Assembly (NCBI RefSeq): GCF_000213555.1
Contig: NZ_GL891979.1
Coordinates: 130,011-194,010, forward strand
DNA: 64,000 nt
Origin: Dysgonomonas gadei ATCC BAA-286
GTDB taxonomy: Bacteria > Bacteroidota > Bacteroidia > Bacteroidales > Dysgonomonadaceae
Direction: 5' to 3'
The notes below the pieces were generated by a model, which searched no databases, was not told where the DNA came from, and saw nothing but the letters and a program-made list of their open reading frames with translations. Shown in pieces: positions 37,090-45,846 of the stretch. The position numbers and the translations under genes are program-made. How positions within the stretch are numbered: the stretch's first letter is position 1; the number at the start of each line of letters is the position of its first letter.

Positions 37090-37118
37090 ATTGGATGGTA
37101 GTACCAGTACCATCCAAT
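37090..37118 (+). promoter_or_regulatory. Perfect hairpin in the FecR-SusC gap
   Basis: Eleven-base arms (37090-37100 and 37108-37118, GGATGGTA/TACCATCC core) pair perfectly around a 7-nt loop. No T tract follows on the plus strand, while a run of A precedes it (a T tract on the minus strand). It could protect the susC message 5' end or stop antisense transcription. Confidence 0.55.
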
Positions 37119-37173
37119 AGAATTTAAACTGTTAAAACTGTACGAAGTCTAACCTTTAAATCATAACAAATGT

Positions 37174-40100
37174 ATGATAAAAAAACGTTTTTTTAGCATA
37201 AAAGATGCTAATATTAGAAAAACATTGCGGATTATGAGACTGATTATATGTTTCCTGCTACTAGGAATAAATCTGTCATATGCCGTGGAAAGTTATTCTC
37301 AGACAACAAGAATCTCCGTTAATTTAAAGAATACACCCCTAAAAGAAATTTTCTCGGAAATAGAAAAGAACACTGAATATGTTTTTTTCTACTATGATGA
37401 ATCTGTGGATTTGAATAAAAGTATGACCATAGACATGAAAGGTCAGACTATCGACAAAGTATTGAAAGAGCTTTTTAAATCCACTGATTATATTTACACA
37501 GTATCCGACAGGCAGGTATTTGTGTCCAGAAAGCCGGCATCTGCTACCACCCAGCAAAATCAGAATAAAATTACTATCAGGGGGAATGTAACGGATATGA
37601 AAGGTGAGCCTTTGATCGGGGTTTCTATCATTGTCAAGAGTAATCCAAGTACAGGCACAGTAACAGATACCGACGGAAATTATTCGATAAATGTACCCGA
37701 TAAATATACCGTGCTACAATACAAATACATAGGCTTTCTACCTAAAGACGAAACCGTAGGTGAGCGCAAAATAATAAATGTAATAATGCAGGAAGATGTC
37801 GGGCAGCTGGACGAGGTCGTAGTTGTCGGGTACAGTACGCAGAAAAAAGAATCTGTAGTAGGTTCCATCTCTACTATCGAGCCCGGAAAACTAGCCGCCG
37901 GAACCACCCGCTCGATGAGTAATAACCTTGCAGGACAATTGGCCGGGGTTATTGGCGTGCAACGCTCGGGAGAGCCCGGTTATGACAATTCCAACTTCTG
38001 GATACGTGGTATCAGTACATTCCAGGGCAATCGTACACCATTAGTGCTTATCGATGGTATTGAACGTTCATTGAATAATATCGACCCTGAAGAGATCGAA
38101 TCTTTTTCTGTGTTGAAAGATGCGTCTGCCAGTGCCGTATATGGGGTGAGAGGCGCAAATGGAGTAATACTTATCAATACAAAGCGCGGGCGTGTGGGTA
38201 AGCCAACTGTTTCTTTCAAGATGGAGCAGGCAATCACACAACCGACTAAGATTCCTGAATTTGTCGGTGCCGCCGATTACCTCGAAGTAATGAACAGTAT
38301 ACGTCATGAGAGTGGGAAAGAGCCGATGTATAGCCAGCAGCATATCGATAATATAAGGAATGGGGTAGACCCTGATCTATATCCGAGTGTGGACTGGATG
38401 GATGCGATACTTAGAGACTATGGCACTAATACCAGAGCTTCTATCGATATTAACGGGGGATCGGAGGTATTACGCTATTCTTTTGTCGGAGCCTTTTATC
38501 ACGAAGGGGGAATTCTTGAAAGAGATAAAAATCAGGGATGGAATTCTTCTCTCAGGCTGAACAGGTATAACATGCGCTCTAATGTGGATATAAACCTGAC
38601 ACCTACTACTTTGGTAAGGTTCAATATCGGAGGTTATATGCAGGAACGTACATCTCCGCCGCAGAGTATTGATAACCTTTTTGCAATGGCTTATCAGACA
38701 CCTCCATACCAGCATCCTACGCGCTATTCCACAGGTGAGATTCCGCAAGTACCACAACGGGTAAATCCCTGGGCATTACTTACACAAACCGGCTATGAGC
38801 GGATTGTACAGAGTAAGATTGAATCTCTGTTTGTTGTGGAACAGGATTTGAAAATGTTCCTTCCCGGATTGAAAATCAAAGGAACATTCTCCTTTGATAA
38901 TTATTCCGACAATAGTGTGAAAAGAGGTAAGAGTCCCGATTATTATAATCCTGCTACAGGGAGAGACGCCGAAACAGGCCAATTGGAGCTTGTTGTATCT
39001 TCATACGGGCAGGAATTCCTGGATCATTCTGTAGGAGCTAATTTTGGTAATAAAAATACCTATCTGGAAGGTACGCTTACATATGACAATACATTCGGCG
39101 ACCATACCGTAAATGCTTTATTCCTCTATAATCAACGAAACTACGATGACGGAGGCAAATTACCGTTCCGTTTTCAGGGAATAGCGGGTCGCTTGTCGTA
39201 CACGATGAAAGGAAGGTATATAGGTGAGTTTAATTTTGGTTATAATGGTTCCGAAAACTTTGCTAAAGGCAAGCGTTATGGTTTCTTCCCTTCGGTTGCT
39301 GCCGGATGGATTTTATCGGAAGAACCCTTTATGCAAGGAGTAAGAAATACCCTGTCTAAAGTAAAATTCAGAGGATCGTGGGGGCTTGTAGGAAATGACC
39401 GTTTTAAGATAGGTGATACAGAATACCGATTCCCGTATATTTCTACCATAAACAATACAGATGGTTATGTATGGGGGTATAACAGGGATGAATTCGGGAG
39501 AGCCGGACGCTGGGAAGGAAATATCGCGAATACAGGCTTGAAGTGGGAAACTGTAGCCAAGACAAACTTAGGTTTAGAACTAGGCCTGTTCAATACAATC
39601 GAATTACAGGTGGATTACTTTATGGAAAAACGAAGGGATATTTTCATGCGTCGTACCACGATGCCGGCTTCTGCCGGATTTGTCGATATGCCTTTTGCCA
39701 ATTTCGGTAAAGTAGACAATAAAGGTGTGGATATGGTGCTGGATGTCAATAAACAAATCAATAAAGATTGGTTTGTATCGGCAAGAGGTACATTCACATA
39801 TGCAAAAAATAAGATTATAGAACAGGATGAATCATTAGGAATAATCGGTACAAACCGTTCGTCTACAGGGCTTCCGGTAGGACAGATATTCGGATTGGTA
39901 GCCGAAAGGTTATTCACTGATGATGATTTTGCGGATGTGGAAAACGGTATTCTCAAAGACGATATACCGACGCCAACTTTTACCTCGTCGGTACGCCCGG
40001 GAGATATTAAATATGTTGATGTTAACGGCGATAACAGAATCGATGCTCTGGACAGGACAAATCTCGGTGGAACTGTCGATCCTCAGATTGTATACGGATT

Positions 40101-40569
40101 TGGAGCCAACCTCAGGTATAAAAATATCGATTTCGGCTTTTTCTTTCAGGGAAACGGTCATACTTACCGTATGATTGGCCGTGAAGCTTATTTTATTCCC
40201 GGCTCAGGTCTGGGTGGAGTAGGTAACTTCTTTACAAATGTCGGAGACAGGTGGACTATCGAAAATCCAAGACAGGATGTTTTCTATCCGAGACTTTATG
40301 AGGGGCTGAACGAAAACAACTATCAAGAGTCTACATGGTGGATGAAGAATATGAAAATGCTGCGCCTGAAAAATATCGAACTCGGCTATAATTTCCCTGT
40401 AAAGATGGTTCGTAAATTCGGATCATCTGGAGCAAGGATATTCGGTCGAGGGACTAATATACTGACTATGTCCGACTTTAAGTTATGGGATCCTGAAATC
40501 GATTCTGACAGGGGGAGTAAATACCCGCTGGTGAAATCATATTCTATCGGTCTAAATATCAGTTTCTGA
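37174..40569 (+). CDS. SusC-like TonB-dependent transporter with STN domain (orphan locus)
   Basis: 1131 aa. Signal peptide ends near residue 37, STN domain about 45-118 (NTPLKEIFSEIEKNTEYVFFYYDESVDL), CarboxypepD_reg-like about 133-215 (IRGNVTDMKGEPLIGVSIIV), plug with LDEVVVVGYSTQKKESVVGS and FSVLKDASASAVYGVRGANG, then the barrel, ending IGLNISF. The STN domain links it to the ECF/FecR pair just upstream. Partner SusD follows after 19 bp. The locus has no enzyme, so the imported substrate cannot be named. Confidence 0.95.
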   Translation: MIKKRFFSIKDANIRKTLRIMRLIICFLLLGINLSYAVESYSQTTRISVNLKNTPLKEIFSEIEKNTEYVFFYYDESVDLNKSMTIDMKGQTIDKVLKELFKSTDYIYTVSDRQVFVSRKPASATTQQNQNKITIRGNVTDMKGEPLIGVSIIVKSNPSTGTVTDTDGNYSINVPDKYTVLQYKYIGFLPKDETVGERKIINVIMQEDVGQLDEVVVVGYSTQKKESVVGSISTIEPGKLAAGTTRSMSNNLAGQLAGVIGVQRSGEPGYDNSNFWIRGISTFQGNRTPLVLIDGIERSLNNIDPEEIESFSVLKDASASAVYGVRGANGVILINTKRGRVGKPTVSFKMEQAITQPTKIPEFVGAADYLEVMNSIRHESGKEPMYSQQHIDNIRNGVDPDLYPSVDWMDAILRDYGTNTRASIDINGGSEVLRYSFVGAFYHEGGILERDKNQGWNSSLRLNRYNMRSNVDINLTPTTLVRFNIGGYMQERTSPPQSIDNLFAMAYQTPPYQHPTRYSTGEIPQVPQRVNPWALLTQTGYERIVQSKIESLFVVEQDLKMFLPGLKIKGTFSFDNYSDNSVKRGKSPDYYNPATGRDAETGQLELVVSSYGQEFLDHSVGANFGNKNTYLEGTLTYDNTFGDHTVNALFLYNQRNYDDGGKLPFRFQGIAGRLSYTMKGRYIGEFNFGYNGSENFAKGKRYGFFPSVAAGWILSEEPFMQGVRNTLSKVKFRGSWGLVGNDRFKIGDTEYRFPYISTINNTDGYVWGYNRDEFGRAGRWEGNIANTGLKWETVAKTNLGLELGLFNTIELQVDYFMEKRRDIFMRRTTMPASAGFVDMPFANFGKVDNKGVDMVLDVNKQINKDWFVSARGTFTYAKNKIIEQDESLGIIGTNRSSTGLPVGQIFGLVAERLFTDDDFADVENGILKDDIPTPTFTSSVRPGDIKYVDVNGDNRIDALDRTNLGGTVDPQIVYGFGANLRYKNIDFGFFFQGNGHTYRMIGREAYFIPGSGLGGVGNFFTNVGDRWTIENPRQDVFYPRLYEGLNENNYQESTWWMKNMKMLRLKNIELGYNFPVKMVRKFGSSGARIFGRGTNILTMSDFKLWDPEIDSDRGSKYPLVKSYSIGLNISF

Positions 40570-40588
40570 AACATCAAAATCGAAAATT

Positions 40589-42523
40589 ATGAAAAAAACA
40601 ATATATAGATTTCTTTATCTTTCGCTTATCCTCCTTTTAGCAGGAGGTATGAGCTCCTGCTCAGACTTTTTGGATAAAGAGCCTGACGACCAGTTGACTC
40701 TGGATATGATATTCAAAGACAAGACCAGAACCGAAGACTGGCTGGCCGGGGTATATTCCAATATCCCTGATACATACTGGACATATGCCAGAGGAATGGA
40801 TCCTTTGGGAGACGACCTGGCTCCATCTACGGGATGGCTTCAGTTTGGATGGAATATTATCGGGAAGCAACAGGGAAACTGGAATCCTACTTCTGACTGG
40901 GTGCCGAATTACTTCAATCAGCTTCCGAAAAGAATCCGTGCCGCTTATATCTTTATTGATAATGTAAGGGCAAATGAAGCTCAATTGGTTACTGAACAAG
41001 AGGTACAATATATGAAAGCTGAAGCGCGCTTTCTCATAGCATATTATTACTATTTGTTATTGAATTATTACGGATCTATACCTTTGCAGTTAGGTTTGGT
41101 GGATGTAAATGCTCCGGCATCGGAACTGATGATACCTCAGAAGCCTTTCGATGAAGTAGTTGACTGGATAGATCAGGAACTGGTTGCGGTGTCAAAAATT
41201 TTGCCTCCATACTACAATGAATCAAAAAAATATGGAAGGGTCACATCTATTGCATGTCTGGCGGTAAGAGCGCGGATGCTGTTATTTGCAGCAAGTCCTT
41301 TAGTAAATGGAAACTCCGACTATGCCAATTATACAAACAGTGAAGGCACTCCTATATTTAATTCTACCCCTGATGCTTCTAAATGGGCAAAAGCGGTAAA
41401 AGCAAACATGGATCTGATAGAACTGGCCGAGAAAAACGGACATGCTCTGTATTACGAATATCTGAATAATGGCGAAATCGATCCATTCCTTTCGTATCAA
41501 AATATGTTGTTCCGCAAATTCAACGAAGGTAATAAAGAGATCTTATTTGCCAGAAATCCAGCGGAAACATGGGAATATGACAGGCACGCACAGCCTCGTG
41601 GAACCGGTGGTAATGGCGGAATGGGTGTAACTCAGTCTTTGGTCGATGCTTTCTTTATGAAAAATGGTTTACCGGCTATAACTGGATACAATGCAAACGG
41701 ATCTCCAATTATAAATACGGCATCGGGTTATACTGAAACAGGCTTTTCAACGGCAGAAGAAAAACGGAATACAAAATGGATCGAAGTAAAAGGAAATCGT
41801 GATTCGGACTCTAATCCAGTTACTCTTGCTGACACTTATAATATGTATTGTAACCGTGAGCCACGGTTCTATATATCGGTGCTTTATAATGAATGTTGGT
41901 TCAGACGAGAGAACAGGACTACCCGTTTTTATAGCGGGGCATGGGATGGCGGACCTACGCACGATGCACCTCAGAACGGATACCTTGTAAGAAAGAAAGT
42001 ACATCCTGACCACGACCCGCGTAATAATGTGAATCCATACCGTCCAGGTATTTTATTCAGGCTGGGAGAATTTTATCTTAATTATGCAGAGGCATTAAAT
42101 GAATCAGAACCGTCTAAGACTACGGAAATCTTATTTTACCTGAATAAGATAAGAGAAAGGGCAGGTATACCAATGTATGGTGCTGGTGAAGGACAAATTG
42201 CAGTGCCAAGCGGACAGGATGCAATGCGTGAAGCTATTCGCCGCGAGCGCAGGGTAGAGCTCAATTGCGAAAATGGAACCAGATGGGATGATATCAGGAG
42301 ATGGAAACTAGGGGAGAAGTTACTAAATGGTGATTTCTGGGGAATGAATTTCTCCGGTACGGACAAGAGTGACGATAAGAATAACGATAAAGCTTTCTTT
42401 GTAAGAAAAGTCTATCAGAAGCGTGTGTTTACCAAGAAAAATTATTGGGTTCCGATACCACAAGACCAGATAGACAAGAATCCGAATCTGCGTCAATTAC
42501 CATTTTGGGAAACATCAGAATAA
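40589..42523 (+). CDS. SusD/RagB-family lipoprotein (orphan locus)
   Basis: 644 aa. Lipobox MSSC followed by SDFLDKEPDDQLTLDMIF, the usual SusD mature start. Other signatures: YMKAEARFLIAYYYYLLLNYYGSIPLQ, ACLAVRARMLLFAASPLVNG, LGEFYLNYAEALNESEPSK, LNKIRERAGIP, REAIRRERRVELNCENGTRWDDIRRWK and the C-terminal VPIPQDQIDKNPNLRQLP. It sits on the preceding SusC as the substrate lid. A SusE-like gene follows after 26 bp. Confidence 0.95.
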   Translation: MKKTIYRFLYLSLILLLAGGMSSCSDFLDKEPDDQLTLDMIFKDKTRTEDWLAGVYSNIPDTYWTYARGMDPLGDDLAPSTGWLQFGWNIIGKQQGNWNPTSDWVPNYFNQLPKRIRAAYIFIDNVRANEAQLVTEQEVQYMKAEARFLIAYYYYLLLNYYGSIPLQLGLVDVNAPASELMIPQKPFDEVVDWIDQELVAVSKILPPYYNESKKYGRVTSIACLAVRARMLLFAASPLVNGNSDYANYTNSEGTPIFNSTPDASKWAKAVKANMDLIELAEKNGHALYYEYLNNGEIDPFLSYQNMLFRKFNEGNKEILFARNPAETWEYDRHAQPRGTGGNGGMGVTQSLVDAFFMKNGLPAITGYNANGSPIINTASGYTETGFSTAEEKRNTKWIEVKGNRDSDSNPVTLADTYNMYCNREPRFYISVLYNECWFRRENRTTRFYSGAWDGGPTHDAPQNGYLVRKKVHPDHDPRNNVNPYRPGILFRLGEFYLNYAEALNESEPSKTTEILFYLNKIRERAGIPMYGAGEGQIAVPSGQDAMREAIRRERRVELNCENGTRWDDIRRWKLGEKLLNGDFWGMNFSGTDKSDDKNNDKAFFVRKVYQKRVFTKKNYWVPIPQDQIDKNPNLRQLPFWETSE

Positions 42524-42549
42524 TTCTAACCCGTGAAAATGATATAACT

Positions 42550-43656
42550 ATGCAAAAGCAATTATTATATATATCGATAATATTTTTAGCTGTACTTTGT
42601 TTTGCAGCTTGTAGTGATGATGATAAGGACAATAATGGGGATGCTTTATCGCTGAAGGCATCAAGTGAGTCTATCGTATTAGACGAAGCCAAGGGCAATG
42701 ATGTGGTAGTTTCCTTTACATGGAATAAGGGAAAAGATCAGGGGCCGGAGAATACATTGGTATATTTTTTCAGGCTTGATATTTGGGGTGCCGATTTCAA
42801 AACTTCCACCGATCCGGTAGAATTTGCTCCGGATGAAGAGTTTAAGGTTGAATATACCAATAAAGAACTGAATGATTTGATTCTGAATAAATGGGGGCAA
42901 ATACCGGGCTCTGATGTGAAGATACAAGCCAGAGTAGTTGCAAAGGTTATTGGGCCTAAGTTTGTATATCCTGAAATCTCTATCATTACTCTCGAAGTAA
43001 AGAGCTATGTGCCAACGCCTGAGACCTTGTTTCTTACAGGGAATGCCTCTCCTGCAGGGACAGACCTCACAAAGGCTGTTAAAATGACAGAGGTCGAAGC
43101 CGGTAATATTTATCAATGGCAGGGCGTTCTGAAACCGGGAAATTTTAAATTCATAAGCATATTGGGTGAATCTTTACCTTCACTGAATAAAGGTGCAGGA
43201 GATAATGTATTGGTCAACAGAGCTCTGGATAGCGAACCTGACAATATGTTTGAAATCAGTATTGAGAGCATCTATAATATAGAGGTGAGAAAGGATAATA
43301 TGACGCTGAAATGTGAAATAAATGTTCCATATCCGAATCTCTATCTTGTAGGTAATGCCGGTACCGGATGGGGAATTCCGCAGGACCTCCATAAGTTTAT
43401 GATGAAAGCTGATAATCATAATTTATTCGAACTGGATATAAATCTTAATCCTGGTGAATTTAAGATACTTAGTGCTGAAAATTATGACGATTACACCCTC
43501 AGGCCGATGATAGCAAGTGCTCCTGTCACCGATGACAGGATGCAGGCTAATAAAGGAGGGGAAGACATTAAATGGGTAATAAAAGAGGGAGAAAGCGGAC
43601 ATTATAAAATAACACTGGATGTATATAAAATGAAGATAAAGTTCGAAAAACAATAG
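42550..43656 (+). CDS. SusE/SusF-like outer-membrane binding lipoprotein
   Basis: 368 aa from the ATG at 42550, which gives the lipoprotein signal (MQKQLLYISI, lipobox FAAC, then SDDDKD). A longer in-frame start inside SusD is not credible. The N-terminal SusE Ig-like domain (about 32-155, LSLKASSESIVLDEAKGNDVVVSFTW; typical 'VSFTWN') is followed by two SusE/F carbohydrate-binding modules, the first starting ETLFLTGNASPAGTDL, the second PNLYLVGNAGTGWGIPQDL. These usually bind alpha-glucans such as starch, but here no amylase is nearby. Last gene of the locus. Confidence 0.88.
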   Translation: MQKQLLYISIIFLAVLCFAACSDDDKDNNGDALSLKASSESIVLDEAKGNDVVVSFTWNKGKDQGPENTLVYFFRLDIWGADFKTSTDPVEFAPDEEFKVEYTNKELNDLILNKWGQIPGSDVKIQARVVAKVIGPKFVYPEISIITLEVKSYVPTPETLFLTGNASPAGTDLTKAVKMTEVEAGNIYQWQGVLKPGNFKFISILGESLPSLNKGAGDNVLVNRALDSEPDNMFEISIESIYNIEVRKDNMTLKCEINVPYPNLYLVGNAGTGWGIPQDLHKFMMKADNHNLFELDINLNPGEFKILSAENYDDYTLRPMIASAPVTDDRMQANKGGEDIKWVIKEGESGHYKITLDVYKMKIKFEKQ

Positions 43657-43693
43657 TTAATCCATTTTTCTGATCATACATTACAGAAATGCC

Positions 43694-43738
43694 GACAGAC
43701 CGTATTATATATAATGATAATATGGTCTGTCTTTTTTT
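43694..43738 (+). terminator. Strong terminator after the SusE-like gene
   Basis: GACAGACC (43694-43701) pairs with GGTCTGTC (43724-43731), the stem continuing inward through GTATTAT/ATAATAT, followed by seven T. Confidence 0.92.
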
Positions 43739-44144
43739 ATTATTTGTAAAAAGTTTTGATTTAGAGCTGCTCTGGCCTTTTATTTTTCATATAAGATGCC
43801 CAAACTTTCATCTGTTGCATCTTTTCTAAATGTTATATCTATAAATATGAAAGATGTATCGATAGTTTATATCTGTATATGAAAAGGGAAAAGGTGAAGG
43901 ATAAATAGAATCGCAAAGATTTGGCTAATTAAAAAAAAGAAACTACTTTTGAATCCGAAAAGAAGAGCAGGTTGTCAGAGGACACTTATGGAATAATTTT
44001 AGACGTAAAAAGTGCTGACCGATGGTTAGTCTTTATATTTATTTTTGAAAAAATGTATTCTCAAAGATACAGTGAATAAAAGTCTAAAGTTCTGTCTTTC
44101 GCTCGAATGTGACAAAGGTCACATTTTTTGTTTAAAGTAATTAT
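43739..44144. other. Noncoding stretch ahead of the first tRNA
   Basis: About 400 bp, AT-rich. No credible open frame. The only structure seen is the hairpin at 44106-44130. Confidence 0.5.
44106..44130 (+). terminator. Short perfect hairpin with T run upstream of tRNA-Leu
   Basis: AATGTGAC (44106-44113) and GTCACATT (44118-44125) are perfect complements around an AAAG loop, followed by TTTTG. It looks like an intrinsic terminator shielding the tRNA from upstream reading, or part of its promoter region. Confidence 0.55.
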
Positions 44145-44228
44145 ACACACGTGGTGGAATTGGTAGACATGCTACTTTGAGGGGGTAGTGTCCGCAAGGA
44201 CGTGTGAGTTCGAATCTCATCGTGTGTA
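44145..44228 (+). tRNA. tRNA-Leu (anticodon GAG)
   Basis: 84 nt. Acceptor ACACACG/CGTGTGT, discriminator A, no encoded CCA. The D-arm contains AATTGGTAGAC. Anticodon stem CTACT/GGTAG with loop TTGAGGG, so GAG. A long class II variable arm (GTCC GCAA GGAC) and TTCGAAT T-loop confirm leucine type. Confidence 0.95.
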
Positions 44229-44236
44229 CGTGTAAG

Positions 44237-44264
44237 GGTTGGCTATAACGGCCAGCCTTTTTTT
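44237..44264 (+). terminator. Terminator after tRNA-Leu(GAG)
   Basis: GGTTGGC pairs with GCCAGCC (44251-44257) around TATAACG, followed by seven T. Confidence 0.85.
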
Positions 44265-44334
44265 GTTTAATTTCTGCTATTTCGCTTTTCTGGTAAAAAA
44301 AAAATGTCAATTATTTTGAAATAAGAATCAAAGC

Positions 44335-44367
44335 TTTGATTTATTCTGAAAAAATGTATTAATTTTG
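44335..44367 (+). promoter_or_regulatory. Promoter of the tRNA-Gly/tRNA-Leu pair
   Basis: TTTG at 44335-44338 and TAATTTTG at 44360-44367 match the Bacteroidetes -33/-7 consensus with a 21-bp spacer, 11 bp before the tRNA-Gly 5' end. Confidence 0.8.
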
Positions 44368-44378
44368 CATCACCAATT

Positions 44379-44451
44379 GCGAAAGTAGCTCAGTTGGTAG
44401 AGCACAACCTTCCCAAGGTTGGGGTCGCGGGTTCGAGCCCCGTTTTTCGCT
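44379..44451 (+). tRNA. tRNA-Gly (anticodon CCC)
   Basis: 73 nt. Acceptor GCGAAAG/TTTTCGC, discriminator T, D-arm GCTCAGTTGGTAGAGC, anticodon stem CAACC/GGTTG with loop TTCCCAA giving CCC (codon GGG), T-arm loop TTCGAGC. No encoded CCA. Same transcript as the next tRNA (9 bp gap). Confidence 0.95.
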
Positions 44452-44460
44452 CGAATAAAT

Positions 44461-44543
44461 GCGCATGTGGCGTAATTGGTAGCCGCGCTGTCTTCAGGTG
44501 GCAGTGACCTACGGTCGTGGGGGTTCGAGTCCCTTCATGCGCA
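44461..44543 (+). tRNA. tRNA-Leu (anticodon CAG)
   Basis: 83 nt. Acceptor GCGCATG/CATGCGC, discriminator A. Anticodon stem CTGTC/GGCAG with loop TTCAGGT, so CAG. Long variable arm (GACC TAC GGTC) and TTCGAGT T-loop fit leucine. Confidence 0.95.
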
Positions 44544-44556
44544 CGAATCAATTTTA

Positions 44557-44594
44557 AAACCCTCTGATTTTCAGTAGATTTTCGGAGGGTTTTT
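44557..44594 (+). terminator. Terminator of the tRNA-Gly/tRNA-Leu transcript
   Basis: AAACCCTC (44557-44564) pairs with GAGGGTTT (44585-44592); the T run continues as TTG then TTTTG. Confidence 0.85.
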
Positions 44595-44903
44595 GTTTTG
44601 ATAGGAACGTTTGTCTTATTCCTCATTATTCATCAATACATTACTAGCCTCAAAATTTGATAAAGTAATCTCTTGTTTCAAAAATAGAGTCTCTTGCAGT
44701 TGTTTGTGCAAATAAACTTTTATCTTATTATTTTGTATACTATTTTTCGATAGAGTATATGTAATGTATTTATATCGTTTAAATCTAGTGTTTTATGTGT
44801 TGTTGTATGAAGTTGAGATAAATATCACTTTCATATGCAGCTTTCCATAAATAAATCTCATCATATAATATATAAAGCAATATTAACCCTAGACTTTTTT
44901 ATT
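44595..44903. other. Noncoding stretch before the YD-like lipoprotein gene
   Basis: About 310 bp, AT-rich, without a gene or hairpin that I can support. It presumably holds the promoter of the next gene. Confidence 0.5.
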
Positions 44904-45719
44904 ATGAGAAATCCTAATTTGTATTTTAAGTTATGCCTTGTTTTTGTATTTCTATTCATGGTTGCATGTTCTGATGAAAATAGTATGCATAATTTTCCAG
45001 GAGGAACTTCGGCCAGATTGTTACCTGTTAAAGTCTCAGGAGAAAAGAATGGAGGACAGACTATATTGATTTATGATAATTATAATCGTCTTGTAAACTG
45101 TAGTTATTATCTGAAGTCGGGAGGAGGATTGTCCAAATATAGCGAACTTAAAATAGAATACGATACAGATGGTTGTATTAAAAAAGCCGTTGAGCAGATT
45201 TCAGGAGGAGAAGATAATGCCTATTTGTTTACCTACGAGGGAGCTAAGATCATAATACAAGATAAATATTATACACGGTATATTGATGCCGACGCACAGG
45301 GCAGAATATTGGAAATGAAACAATTTTATAACAATGACCGGAACACATCGGTTGTATATAATTATAGTTACGACCAAAAAGGTAATATAGCAAAGTATGA
45401 TTTGAACAATAATTATTATTCTTATGTATATGATAATTATAACGGTATATATAGTTATGTAAATACACCTCAATGGTTTTTAGTAATCATGCTGGATAAA
45501 TCCAATTTTGTTTATAATAATTGTACCGAAATATATACATATTCTTTAGATGAAAACGGTAAGGAGTTCGCTCCTGTAACTTTTAAGATAACCCTCATTT
45601 ACAACGATAATGGCTATCCGGTTAAATATCATATTCCTAATATGACATTTTGTGGAACACCTCCTTTGCCTGAGAGTGACTTTAAGATAGAATATCAGGA
45701 GGCTAAAAATATTAAATAG
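44904..45719 (+). CDS. Hypothetical lipoprotein with YD-repeat-like sequence
   Basis: 271 aa from the ATG at 44904, which gives MRNPNLYFKL and lipobox MVAC followed by SDENS; a longer in-frame ATG at 44835 adds 23 residues that do not fit a signal. The body is rich in Tyr, Asp and Asn with repeated beta units resembling YD/RHS strands (TILIYDNYNRLVNCSYYLKSG; LKIEYDTDGCIKKAVEQ; YIDADAQGRILEMKQFYN; NYSYDQKGNIAKYDLNNNYY; LIYNDNGYPVKYHI). Such single lipoproteins are common in Bacteroidales (DUF4595-like) and have no known role. Monocistronic, ended by a perfect hairpin. Confidence 0.75.
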   Translation: MRNPNLYFKLCLVFVFLFMVACSDENSMHNFPGGTSARLLPVKVSGEKNGGQTILIYDNYNRLVNCSYYLKSGGGLSKYSELKIEYDTDGCIKKAVEQISGGEDNAYLFTYEGAKIIIQDKYYTRYIDADAQGRILEMKQFYNNDRNTSVVYNYSYDQKGNIAKYDLNNNYYSYVYDNYNGIYSYVNTPQWFLVIMLDKSNFVYNNCTEIYTYSLDENGKEFAPVTFKITLIYNDNGYPVKYHIPNMTFCGTPPLPESDFKIEYQEAKNIK

Positions 45720-45750
45720 AATATTACTAATTATAATTTGTTATTTATTA

Positions 45751-45778
45751 TATAAGGACAACCTTGGTTGTCCTTATA
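45751..45778. terminator. Perfect 13-bp palindromic hairpin, bidirectional terminator
   Basis: Arms 45751-45763 and 45766-45778 (AAGGACAACC/GGTTGTCCTT core) pair perfectly around TT. It lies between the ends of the convergent lipoprotein and fumC genes. Confidence 0.75.
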
Positions 45779-45846
45779 TTTGTTATTGATAATATCTGTA
45801 TCCGATATTGATAAGCTGTGTGTAAAGAGTAAAAAGATACATTAAT

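Noticed and set aside
42445..42549. Upstream extension of the SusE-like protein into SusD
   Set aside because: The extra 35 residues are not a signal peptide, and the ATG at 42550 gives a perfect lipoprotein signal.
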